Shown here piece after piece: positions 6,201 to 10,000 of a stretch of 10,000 nucleotides of DNA (its first letter is position 1; every line of letters begins with the position of its first letter). This DNA comes from Baffinella frigidus (lineage: Eukaryota; Cryptophyceae; Cryptomonadales; Baffinellaceae), in contig MU646629.1 of the NCBI GenBank assembly GCA_026770585.1, positions 53,686 through 63,685 of the forward strand, written 5' to 3'. Below the pieces are notes generated by a model. That model was not told the DNA's origin. It made no database searches and was given only the letters and a program-made list of their open reading frames with translations. The translations under genes were made by a program, and so were the position numbers.

Positions 6201-9200
6201 CTTCCGGATCGAGGCGAGATCTCAACCCTCGCGCTACCCCCCTCCCGGGGACTCGTCGCCACGGGGCAAGCGGGGCCATTCCCTAAGGTAAGGGTGGACG
6301 ACCCAATTCCGACGTCATCCTGATGCCCGCCTTGCGTAGAATAAATTGCCGAAATGTCAACCCTCGCCCTCTCCCTCTCGCGGGGACTCGATGCGACCTG
6401 ATTCTGGCGTCAATCTATTTACAGCGTTCCGTAGGGTGCTACAGTATGCAATACAGTACAGTGAGATGTAATGCCTTATTAGGTTGACGCTGGAATTGAA
6501 TTTCGGAACAAGACATAATCTGTTCTGCTATCTTAGGCTTCCGACGCCGAAGATAAGGGTGTTAATGCTATTTTAGGCAGGTTATGATGCTATCTTACGC
6601 CTTTTTATGTGGACAGATTCTGGTATGTTCCGAGATGAAATTGGGTTGTTCACCCTTATCATCTTCGGTTTCCACCCTTATTATCTTCATCCACCCTTAT
6701 CATCTTCATCTAACTCCTCGATTACAGGACAACTAGTTTACGGTGTTGGACTACGCGGTATTCTCGTTGGGAAACCCGAGATGGCTGCCGGCTCAACACG
6801 TCTCTGGTGGGAGCTTTTCGTGGCAACCGAGTGTCACCACGCGCTATTTGACCACGGTCAAAAACTCCAGGTCAAATCTGGTGAGAAACACTGGTCAAAA
6901 CGTGCCACTGGTCAAAACCGCGCAGGTTTTCGTGTGGCGGCCCGTCGGGCGGACGCGCAAGGAACGGCGGCTTCGCGACATCCTTCGTGACATCCGTGGA
7001 AATCACTGTAGCCTCACAGGCGTTGTACCACAATAACAGAAACATCATGGTCAAATCTGGTGAGAATCATGGTCAAATCCGGTGAATGCTGGTCAAAATC
7101 TCACTGGTCAAAATCGCGCAGGTTTTTATTTGGCGGCCGGTCGGGCGGACGCGCGAGGAGCGGCGGCTTCGGGACATCCGCGCCGACATCTGCTTCGAGC
7201 TCGCCCCGCCCGCGCGGCTCCTGGAACGCAAGGTTGCGAGCCCCGCTCGCAACGTCAACTTTGTCAACTTTGCTTGCTGTGTCCACTTTTGCCCATTGGA
7301 AGAGCTCGCCCGGCCCGCGCGGCTCCTGGAGCGCAAGGTTGCGAGCCCCGCGTGTCAACTTTGCTTGCGTGTGTCAACTTTGCTTCGTGTCAACATTGCT
7401 TGCATCTACTTCGAGCTCGCCCCGCCCGCGCGGCTCCTGGAACGCAAGGTCACTCGTCAACTTTGATTTGTCCACTTTTGAGTGAACACAGCAAAGCAAC
7501 TTTACTGTGTCCACTTTTGGAAGAGAGGGAGGGTTTAGCTGCCGGTGGAGCGTAAGGTTGCGAGCCCCGCGTGTCAACTTTGCTTGCGTTGTCCACTTTT
7601 GGAGAGAGGGAGGTTCGGGTGGGTGTTCCAGCCGCCGCACGGCTGCTGGAACGCAAGGTCACGCGTTAACTTTGCTGTGTCTACTTTTGAAAGAGAGGGA
7701 GGGTTAGCAGCCACTGGAACGCAAGGTTGCGAGCTTCGTATGTCAACTTTTCTTGCCGTGTCTACTTTTGGAGGAGGGGGGGGATTGAGTGGGTGCTTGA
7801 ACCCCCGGGGGGGGGATTTGGGAGAGGTTGATAAGTGCATGAAATGGCGCGTGCGTCAGATCATGTTTGTGGGCGTTTCGGGTATCGGGTCTGGGCGTTT
7901 TCAATTAATGCTTTACAGGCTCTGTGGCGTAAATGCTTTACATAATCGTGCTTTACAAACTCAGTAAATGCTTTGCAAATTCTGCGACTAAATGCTTTAC
8001 AAACTTTCTGACTGAGACAGGTGACGAGCCTGACGTTCCTCTCGGAGACGCGGCTCGTCGCGGTTGGCGGCGACGACAAGAACGCCGTGCGGACCCCTCC
8101 CTCTTCTTCTTCTTCTTCTTCTTCTTCTTCTTCTTTTTCTTTCTTTTTCTTTCCCTTTCCCCCCATTTTGTTTCTCTCCCCCCCCCACCTCCCCTTCTTT
8201 CATTTTTCTTCCTCTTTTTTTTTTCTTTTTTTTTCGTGTTGATGGTATTTATGAGAATGACGTTCCTCTCGGAGACGCGGCTGGTCGCGGTTGGCAGCGA
8301 CGACAAGAACGCCGTGCGGACCCCCCCCTCTTGTTCTTGTCCTTGTCCTTTCCCTCTTGTTCGTGTTCTTGTTTCTTGTTCTTGTTCTTGTTCTTGTTCT
8401 TGTCCTTGTCCTTTCCCTCTTGTTCTTCTGGTTCTTCTTGTTTTTGTTCTTCTTCTTCTTGTTCTTGCTCTTGTTCTGGTTCTTGTTCTTCTTCTTGTCC
8501 TTCTTTATCTTCTTCTTCTTCACATCGTTCCCCCTGTTTCTTTCGTCTTTTTCTTGTTCTTCTGTTTTCTTCTTCTCGTATTCCTCTTCTTGTTGTTCCT
8601 GATGTTCTTCTCGTTTTTCTTATTCGTCGTGTTGTGTATGAGCCTCAGCCTAGTAGAGAGCCATCCAACGTCCACCCCCCCTGCCGAAGTCGGCGCAACC
8701 CTCTCTGCCTCGCCTCCCCCCTCTCCGCAAACGCATTCCGTCCTTTCTGCTCACCCCAAACCCGGGTTACCTCGACCCCGGGTTGCCCTGAATAGGTAAC
8801 CCTACACCCCAAACCCTCAACCCTCACCCCTCACCCCTAAACCCCAAACCCTCAACCCTCAACCCTCAACTCTAAACCCTGAACCCTAAACCCGCAACCC
8901 TAAACCCTAAACCCCAAACCCTCAACCCGAAACCCTATACGCTGAAGAACATGCACAGCAACCCCCTCTGCCTCGCCTTCGCCCTCTCCGCTAACGCGCC
9001 CTTTCCTTCCGGGGTACCCTGACGCCCACACCTTGAACCCTCAACTCAAGCATCACTCCGGAACACAGCGATTTTCGTAGACCTTTTCGCCTCCGGGTGC
9101 GGATTCATTTGATTTGCGTTTCAAGAATTGTCTTCTGAAGCTGTGTAGTAATTTTCACAGGAAACCCCCAAGAACCTGAACTGAGGAACCCGCGTGGCGT

Positions 9201-9633
9201 AGACGGTCATCTGGGACCTGGTGTCGGGCGTTAACAAGTACACTTTAGACCCTACACTGAAGATTTTTAGACCCTAAACTGAAGATCCCGTTCAGACCCT
9301 AAACGTTAATAAGTTAATAAGTTCACTTTAGACATTTCACCGAAGAACCTGCGTGGCGCAGACGGTCATCTGAGACCTGGTGTCGTTGCTTGACGACCCG
9401 AGCTGGCGGTTTCAGAAAGGATGAGATTTCTTTCTTTCTAAATTTATCTGAGGCGGGCCCGTGATAACGCCTTTTCCGTATTTAAACTGTATGAACCGCG
9501 CCAGACCCGACCAAACCGCTCATCAGTAGAACCTGCGTGGCGCAGACGGTGATCTGGGACCTGGTGTCGGGCGACACGGTCTGGAAGGGCGATGGCTACA
9601 ACTCCCCCGTGTACCTCATCCGCGCCATCTACG
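3181..9633 (+). CDS. EML/EMAP-like HELP-WD40 gene, partial, spliced
   Basis: Gene-level entry. Seven exon blocks (3181-3280, 3522-3612, 4247-4300, 5757-5888, 7122-7232, 8021-8086, 9546-9633) occur in the order of an EML protein and join in frame with matching phases (2, 0, 0, 0, 0, 0). The family binds microtubules through HELP and tandem WD propellers. Visible signatures are LELEFIYGY (HELP core), EILYSASA, TQRFFFGH, LVATGQAG, VFIW, LVAVGGDD and VIWD. Typical EML proteins have many more WD repeats, so the rest must lie beyond the window. All introns start with GT and end with AG. They are repeat-filled and several contain partial exon copies. Junctions are inferred by eye; no transcript supports them. 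It could be an active gene or a decaying subtelomeric copy. I see no stop within the chosen exons. Confidence 0.65.
3281..3521 (+). repeat. Telomere-like intron (241 bases, GTAAGC...ACCAG)
   Basis: The interval begins GTAAGCCTAAACCCTAAACC and ends CCCTAAACCAG; everything between is CCCTAAA, CCCTGAA, CCCTCAA and CCCCAAA units. Removing it joins exon A (ending in 2 codon bases) to the HELP exon (starting with 1), keeping the frame. It is rich in CTAAAC and CTCAAC, which resemble branch-point sequences, and in pyrimidines. Confidence 0.65.
3522..3612 (+). CDS. EML-like exon B, HELP motif core
   Basis: One base plus 30 codons ending at ACG before GTGGGC. The end reads EPEARLELEFIYGYTAGST, which matches the HELP signature (L-x-L-E-W-V-Y-G-Y-R-G) of EML proteins, with F for W and T for R. 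Seven residues (TAGST plus QD of the next exon) then separate GY from NL, the usual spacing in the family. The donor is immediately followed by a foldback element. Confidence 0.7.
3615..3759. mobile_element. Foldback element (145 bp) next to the exon B donor
   Basis: GGGATACAACCCTGTGTGTA (3627-) is inverted at 3731-3750. The arms extend through AAAGTC, CATCCTACACGGGGT and on to about 3680 and 3695, with few differences, nearly all transitions. Outside these, GGGCG and CGCCC extend the inversion to 3615 and 3759 with a short indel. The central loop repeats TGGGGTTGTA and TCTGGGGATA. No ORF of its own is credible. It is a hairpin-type non-autonomous element or a palindromic duplication; target duplication is not clear. 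Confidence 0.7.
3762..4246. repeat. Four to five diverged tandem units with AAGTTGAC...GTCAACTT
   Basis: Units starting near 3803, 3887, 3992 and 4124 contain CATTTTTACTCCAAAGTTGAC, GGTTAGTACCGCAGACC and GTCAACTTATGAATAGCC. A fifth, diverged start is at about 3762. Later units add GTGGGCCCACCGTCCTC. The AAGTTGAC and GTCAACTT octamers are inverted about 24-30 bp apart in each unit, so each can fold. The right part, GTCAACTTATGAATAGCCCT, is the same as the 31-bp repeat at 5365-5457. It fills the candidate intron 3613-4246. Confidence 0.8.
4247..4300 (+). CDS. EML-like exon C, end of HELP
   Basis: Between CCGACCAG and GTGCGT lie 18 codons reading QDNLKWITPREILYSASA. EML proteins have NNLYY followed by a short turn, then GEIVYFVAA at this place, directly after the HELP core, so NL, EI, Y and the small-residue end align. 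Phase is 0 on both sides. A partial copy (4421-4452) repeats the 3' half and ends at GTCTTA instead of GTGCGT. Confidence 0.65.
4302..4430. repeat. Left copy of a 125-bp direct repeat with two palindromes
   Basis: GTTTGGGTAGTTG, a 16-bp perfect palindrome GCGTAGGGCCCTACGC (4335-4350), GATTTCCTACCGTAGGG and GTACCCGGTCTC twice. The same order is found at 4599-4720. The left copy is the empty form of the site that carries MITE copy B. Confidence 0.85.
4421..4452 (+). pseudogene. Partial duplicate of exon C
   Basis: It repeats 4270-4301 (CGCGCGAAATCCTCTACTCG and GCGTCCGCGG), encoding REILYSASA, but lacks the first half of the exon and has GTCTTA as the donor position. It is part of the same segmental duplication as 4302-4430. 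Confidence 0.6.
4468..4597. mobile_element. 130-bp foldback MITE, copy B, with 4-bp GTTC target duplication
   Basis: The termini TTATCCGGGAAC and GTTCCCGGACGA are inverted, followed inwards by GTGTTTTTCTTT and AAGAAAAACAC and by GAAAATTACTACA and TGTAGTAATTTTC. GTTC occurs at 4464-4467 and 4598-4601. The duplicated empty site at 4302-4306 reads GCGTTTGGGTAG, one transition from the expected GCGTTCGGGTAG. Length, termini and the inner GAAAATTACTACAC motif match copy A (1408-1536), so the two define a family. Non-coding. Confidence 0.85.
4599..4720. repeat. Right copy of the 125-bp direct repeat
   Basis: TTCGGGTAGTTGTCCGGGTA, GCGTAGGACCCTACGC (4628-4643), CCTACCGTAGG (4649-4659) and two GTACCCGGTCTC units correspond in order to 4302-4430. 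Exact divergence was not computed. Confidence 0.8.
4745..4890. repeat. Two 77-bp tandem units with CGGCTCGGTTAAA
   Basis: CCCGGCTCGGTTAAACCGCA starts at 4751 and 4828. Each unit holds a second CGGTTAAATT and ends TTGGAGAACNCTGGAA. The end motif recurs alone at 5230-5249 and CATCCCGGCTCGGT at 5050-5063, so the family is dispersed in this intron. Confidence 0.8.
4891..5364. other. Intron-like stretch, little recognisable
   Basis: It contains one AAGTTGAC/GTCAACTT pair (4926 and about 4956), a 20-bp tandem pair ACGGCTCCAAGAACGAGCAA at 5148-5187, a G8 run near 5083 and an A+T-rich patch at 5290-5330. The 114-codon open frame across 4948-5292 has no family-like motif and I do not accept it as a gene. 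Confidence 0.5.
5365..5457 (+). repeat. Three 31-bp tandem units
   Basis: GTCAACTTAYGAATAGCCCT followed by GTRACGATCMR, at 5365, 5396 and 5427, with exact 31-bp spacing. The last unit ends GATCAG directly before a GTGGCGGTGGTG exon-start copy, so the array abuts a splice acceptor. It is related to units at 3850-4190. Confidence 0.9.
5458..5530 (+). pseudogene. Frameshifted copy of exon D
   Basis: It reads VAVVYDTKTQTQR and then loses one base in the TTCTTCTTC stretch (CGCTCTTTTTCGG against CGCTTCTTCTTCGG in exon D), shifting out of frame. DNA similarity continues to TCACATCTCTCG. Additional fragments of the exon start lie at 5350-5362, 5670-5690 and 5707-5727. Confidence 0.65.
5531..5756. 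other. Intron-like stretch with duplicated acceptor regions
   Basis: TTTAAATGCCTGGCAATCCC with GGGGTTAGGTGGCGGTG (5644-5680) repeats 5324-5358 with small changes, giving a second TTAG before a GTGGCGG exon start. GTAATGTGGT occurs at 5701 and 5732. The true acceptor for exon D is probably CACCAG at 5751-5756. Confidence 0.5.
5757..5888 (+). CDS. EML-like exon D, first WD40 strands
   Basis: Forty-four codons, phase 0, between ACCACACCAG and GTCACG. The sequence runs VAVIYDTKTHTQRFFFGH, then DAE, then ITSLALSPSRGLVATGQAG and PFPK. EML proteins have V-V-Y-x-x-x-T-x-x-Q-R-x-x-x-G-H, then a D-I-x-x-L-A-x-x-P stretch and A-T-G-Q at this position, so the match is strong across the exon. GH is the usual WD-repeat dipeptide. 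The donor GTCACG is weaker than the GTAAGG following the partial copies at 6022 and 6287. The frame would hit TAG at once if not spliced (GTC ACG CCC TAG). Confidence 0.72.
5951..6401 (+). repeat. Dimeric tandem array of the 3' half of exon D
   Basis: Copies of the EISTLALSPSRGLVATGQAG segment start at 5951, 6086, 6216 and 6351; with exon D itself (5817) spacing is 134, 135, 130 and 135 bp. Copies 1 and 3 share one following spacer (GTCACGCCC, CTAGATNCCAGANAGGTCC), copies 2 and 4 another (GTAAGGGTGGACGAC, ATGCCCGCCTTGCGTAG), so the real unit is a dimer of about 265 bp. Most differences are synonymous. Copy 4 has S to P and copy 5 ends early at TGA (6399-6401). None has the first half of the exon, so they are exon fragments with intron. 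Confidence 0.85.
6402..6742. other. Intron-like stretch with short direct and inverted repeats
   Basis: CCACCCTTATCATCTTCAT-type units occur three times at 6650-6710 (about 20-bp period), and an inverted related copy CGAAGATAAGGGTG is at 6548. TGCTATCTTAGGC variants occur at about 6527, 6568 and 6589. ATTCTGGCGTCAATCTA (6401) and the reverse complement of TTAGGTTGACGCTGGAAT (6479) are similar, suggesting a decayed inverted repeat. No gene is seen. Confidence 0.5.
6840..7121 (+). repeat. Duplicated intron 3' end rich in GGTCAAA, plus partial exon E copy
   Basis: GGTCAAATCTGGTGAGAA occurs at about 6871 and 7049, and CACTGGTCAAAAYCGCGCAG precedes both copies of exon E (ending at 6925 and 7121). 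Several GGTCAAA units follow one another at 16-22 bp. The whole acceptor region has been duplicated together with the exon. Confidence 0.75.
6926..6994 (+). pseudogene. Partial copy of exon E
   Basis: It encodes VFVWRPVGRTRKERRLRDI against VFIWRPVGRTREERRLRDI at 7122. Most base changes are at third positions, plus AAG/GAG. After about 23 codons it diverges and the frame ends at a stop near 7034. It lacks the ELAPPARLLERK part, so I treat it as the non-functional copy, although it has an equally good acceptor and could be an alternative exon. Confidence 0.55.
7122..7232 (+). CDS. EML-like exon E, closing WD strand and linker
   Basis: Thirty-seven codons, phase 0, between CGCGCAG and GTTGCG. 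It starts VFIWRPVGRT, which continues ATGQAGPFPK of exon D to form the usual ATGQ-x-x-x-x-P-x-V-x-V-W closing strand of a WD repeat, with WR instead of WD. An arginine-rich stretch (REERRLRDIRADI) and ELAPPARLLERK follow; this linker is longer than in most WD repeats. Its 3' edge with donor is amplified in the array that follows. Confidence 0.6.
7233..7800 (+). repeat. Array of exon E 3' edge, donor and intron start
   Basis: CTGGAACGCAAG followed by GTTGCG or GTCAC ends at 7232, 7337, 7448, 7555, 7657 and 7725, a spacing of about 102-111 bp except the last (68). The first three encode ELAPPARLLERK or ELARPARLLERK; later copies are shorter. Each is followed by GCGTGTCAACTTTGCTTGC and GTCCACTTTTGGAAGAGAGG. 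The unit therefore straddles an exon-intron border. The apparent 126-157 codon ORFs across it are array artefacts. Confidence 0.85.
7801..8020 (+). repeat. Short ATGCTTTACAAACTC repeats before exon F
   Basis: Five copies of AAATGCTTTACAAACTC variants are at about 7908, 7931, 7950, 7966 and 7990, irregularly spaced 16-24 bp. A G9 run lies near 7808. The region ends CTGACTGAGACAG, the acceptor of exon F. TGCTTTAC units give a T-rich tract ahead of the acceptor. Confidence 0.7.
8021..8086 (+). CDS. EML-like exon F, second WD strand pair
   Basis: Twenty-two codons after GAGACAG: VTSLTFLSETRLVAVGG, then DDKNA, followed by GTGCGG as donor. This is the V-x-x-L-x-F-L-x-x-x-x-L-V-A-V-G-x-D-D pattern of an EML-type WD repeat. 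The next block (9546) supplies TVIWDLVSG, the expected closing strand, in the same phase. Continuing in frame past the donor instead leads into a serine run encoded by a TTC microsatellite, which supports splicing here. Confidence 0.65.
8091..8235 (+). repeat. Polypyrimidine microsatellite (TTC)n and C/T tracts
   Basis: An almost uninterrupted run of C and T: about twelve TTC units at 8104-8140, then TTTCTTTTT, CCCCCC and T9-T10 tracts. Serine, phenylalanine or (minus strand) lysine/glutamate ORFs across it are compositional artefacts. Confidence 0.95.
8257..8313 (+). pseudogene. Partial copy of exon F
   Basis: It encodes MTFLSETRLVAVGSDDKNA, differing from 8033-8086 by GGC to AGC (G to S) and CTC to CTG (silent), plus CTG to ATG at the first codon. 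The acceptor and first three codons are missing. It is followed by the same GTGCGGACCCC, so the duplication again spans the exon 3' edge and intron start. Confidence 0.65.
8325..8640 (+). repeat. TTG/TTC-rich simple repeat, CTTGTT arrays
   Basis: TTCTTGTTCTTGTCCTTGTC types, with the phrase CTTGTCCTTGTCCTTTCCCT at two places (8339 and 8400). Almost no A on the + strand until about 8510. The 288-codon open frame that spans it (leucine/valine/phenylalanine-rich) is explained by composition. Confidence 0.9.
8641..8795 (+). pseudogene. Exon-like fragment NPLCLASPLSANA
   Basis: CAACCCTCTCTGCCTCGCC from 8696 is repeated as CAACCCCCTCTGCCTCGCC from 8959. In one frame both read NPLCLA followed by LSANA; CCT/CCC, GCA/GCT and GCA/GCG are third-position changes. 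The copy at 8959 follows an acceptor-like GCACAG. The identity is unknown and it is too short to assign. The region ends GAATAG before GTAACCC. Confidence 0.35.
8796..8958 (+). repeat. Telomere-like tract with GTAACC...CACAG ends
   Basis: It starts GTAACCCTACACCCCAAACC, runs through CCCTCAA, CCCTAAA, CCCTGAA and CCCGCAA units to about 8940, then GCTGAAGAACATGCACAG. Placed between two copies of the NPLCLA fragment, it again has the outline of a telomere-like intron. Confidence 0.7.
8959..9140 (+). other. Second NPLCLA fragment and unassigned sequence
   Basis: The fragment (8959-9005) is followed by GGGGTACCCTGACGCCCACA and a short CCCTCAA stretch to 9049. I see nothing else supportable to 9140. 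Confidence 0.4.
9141..9160 (+). mobile_element. Relic half of the MITE family
   Basis: CTGTGTAGTAATTTTCACAG matches the right inner arm of MITE copies A and B (GTGTAGTAATTTTCGT). No convincing left arm or terminus could be found, so this is at most a remnant. Confidence 0.4.
9203..9230 (+). pseudogene. Partial copy of exon G
   Basis: GCGTGGCGTAG then ACGGTCATCTGGGACCTGGT and GTCGGGCG encode TVIWDLVSG, matching exon G, then diverge to GTTAACAAG. Only the first nine codons are present. Confidence 0.6.
9231..9345 (+). repeat. Short tandem AGACCCTAAACTGAAGAT repeats
   Basis: AGACCCTAMACTGAAGAT occurs at about 9247 and 9270 with a third partial at 9294. GTTAAYAAGTNCACTTTAGAC begins at about 9230 and 9312. 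It is a small nested duplication containing a telomere-like CCCTAAAC core. Confidence 0.7.
9362..9390 (+). pseudogene. Second partial copy of exon G, with stop
   Basis: After GCGTGGCGCAG it reads ACGGTCATCTGAGACCTGGT, giving TVI then TGA where exon G has TGG. The rest diverges after TGTCG. A decayed copy. Confidence 0.65.
9391..9545. other. Intron-like stretch before exon G
   Basis: No repeat or gene recognised apart from AACCTGCGTGGCGCAG, the acceptor context shared with the copies at 9202 and 9361. Confidence 0.4.
9546..9633 (+). CDS. EML-like exon G, closing WD strand and next repeat start
   Basis: It starts directly after GCGCAG and reads TVIWDLVSGDTVWKGDG, then YNSPVYLIRAIY. VIWD is a canonical WD-repeat end and follows LVAVGGDDKNA of exon F in frame. 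The exon ends ATCTACG before GT (phase 1). The 3' two thirds is repeated twice downstream, at 9692-9749 and 9865-9923, with GT at the same place. Continuation of the gene is beyond the window or lost. Confidence 0.62.
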
Positions 9634-9923
9634 GTCCAAACCTTTTCCAACGAGGATCCCTATACCCGAAACCCGATACCCGATACCCGAGACGGTCTGG
9701 AAGGGCGATGGCTACAACTCCCCCGTGTACCTCATCCGCGCCATTTACGGTACATGCTACACCCTAACCCAGACCCCAATACCCGAAACCCGATACCCGA
9801 AACCTGACACCCGATACCCGATACCCGATACCCGAAACCCGACACCCGATACCCGAAACCCGAGACGGTCTGGAAGGCCCCCTTGCTACAACTCCCCTGT
9901 CTACCTCATGTGCGCCATCCACG
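9634..9923 (+). repeat. CCCGATA/CCCGAAA arrays alternating with exon G 3' copies
   Basis: Two copies of the 58-59 bp ACGGTCTGGAAGG...CTACCTCATSYGCGCCATYY exon end (9692-9749, 9865-9923) are separated by arrays of CCCGATA, CCCGAAA and CCCGACA at 9661-9691 and 9778-9864. Both spacers begin with GT and end with GAG or CGAG. The first copy matches exon G with only one silent change (ATC to ATT); the second has a frameshift and GTG/GTC and CGC/TGC type changes. The repeats are evidently telomere-unit derivatives. Confidence 0.85.
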
Positions 9924-10000
9924 GTACAGCCTAAACCCGAAACCCTGCATTCTAAACCCGAAAGCCTACACCCTATACCCTACACCCTACACCCTACACC
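9924..10000 (+). repeat. Telomere-like tract, running off the window
   Basis: Beginning GTACAGCCTAAACCCGAAAC, then CCCTGCA, CCCGAAA and CCCTACA units to the end. It starts at the donor position of the last exon G copy, so it may again be the 5' part of a telomere-like intron. Confidence 0.75.

Noticed and set aside
5947-6291. 114-codon + strand frame across the WD array
   Set aside because: It is in a different frame from the ATGQ reading for most of its length and shifts between copies.
7060-7555. Overlapping 126-157 codon frames with repeated PARLLERK
   Set aside because: The repeats come from tandem copies of an exon-intron border; other frames are equally open and the peptide beyond LLERK is intron sequence.
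8200-8523. Lysine/asparagine-rich minus-strand ORF
   Set aside because: Reverse complement of the pyrimidine tract; no non-repetitive coding content.
7933-8799. Longest open frame (288 codons) on + strand
   Set aside because: It consists mostly of translated TTC/TTG/C-tract microsatellite. Only the short exon F copy inside it has protein-like content.

Overview
The window looks like nuclear, subtelomeric DNA from a eukaryote, probably a protist or alga. Several tracts of degenerate plant-type telomere repeat (CCCTAAA, CCCCTAA, CCCTGAA, CCCTCAA, CCCGATA on the + strand) recur through it. There are no bacterial-style ORFs, ribosome binding sites, tRNA or rRNA. Short open exon-like blocks are bounded by AG and GT. 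The species cannot be fixed: TTTAGGG-type telomeres occur in green algae and plants, alveolates and several other lineages.

The main result is that the long-looking ORFs are mostly artefacts, but a chain of short + strand blocks reads as a spliced gene of the EML/EMAP family (echinoderm microtubule-associated protein-like; HELP motif followed by WD40 repeats). Read in order, with compatible intron phases, they are 3181-3280 (leader), 3522-3612 (HELP core), 4247-4300 (rest of HELP), 5757-5888 (first WD strands, with GH and ATGQ), 7122-7232 (closing VFIW strand and linker), 8021-8086 (LVAVGGDDKN) and 9546-9633 (TVIWDLVSG). Further exon-like blocks lie upstream (530-614, 1162-1257, 1599-1679, 2629-2722), with unknown function and less certain membership. 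The gene is open at the 3' end and its 5' end is not resolved. It may be a living gene with repeat-filled introns or a decaying copy.

Layout: 1-86 telomere-like tract; 87-800 exon-like copies and small repeats; 859-912 telomere-like tract with intron ends; 913-1855 tandem copies of an exon, one carrying a 129-bp MITE; 1856-2628 long CCCCTAA array with an embedded non-telomeric unit; 2629-3521 two exons, a perfect five-unit heat-shock-type element and a telomere-like intron; 3522-4300 HELP exons separated by a foldback element and roughly 100-bp repeats; 4301-5756 intron with a second MITE, palindromes and tandem repeats; 5757-6401 WD exon followed by a dimeric array of its 3' half; 6402-7121 intron repeats; 7122-7800 exon and a six-copy array of its 3' edge; 7801-8020 short repeats; 8021-8640 WD exon, its partial copy and very long pyrimidine tracts; 8641-9545 telomere-like tract and exon fragments; 9546-10000 last exon and copies of it separated by CCCGATA arrays.

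The recurring theme is that most tandem arrays are copies of an exon edge plus adjoining intron, and several telomere-like tracts begin with GT and end with AG exactly where the EML reading frame requires an intron.
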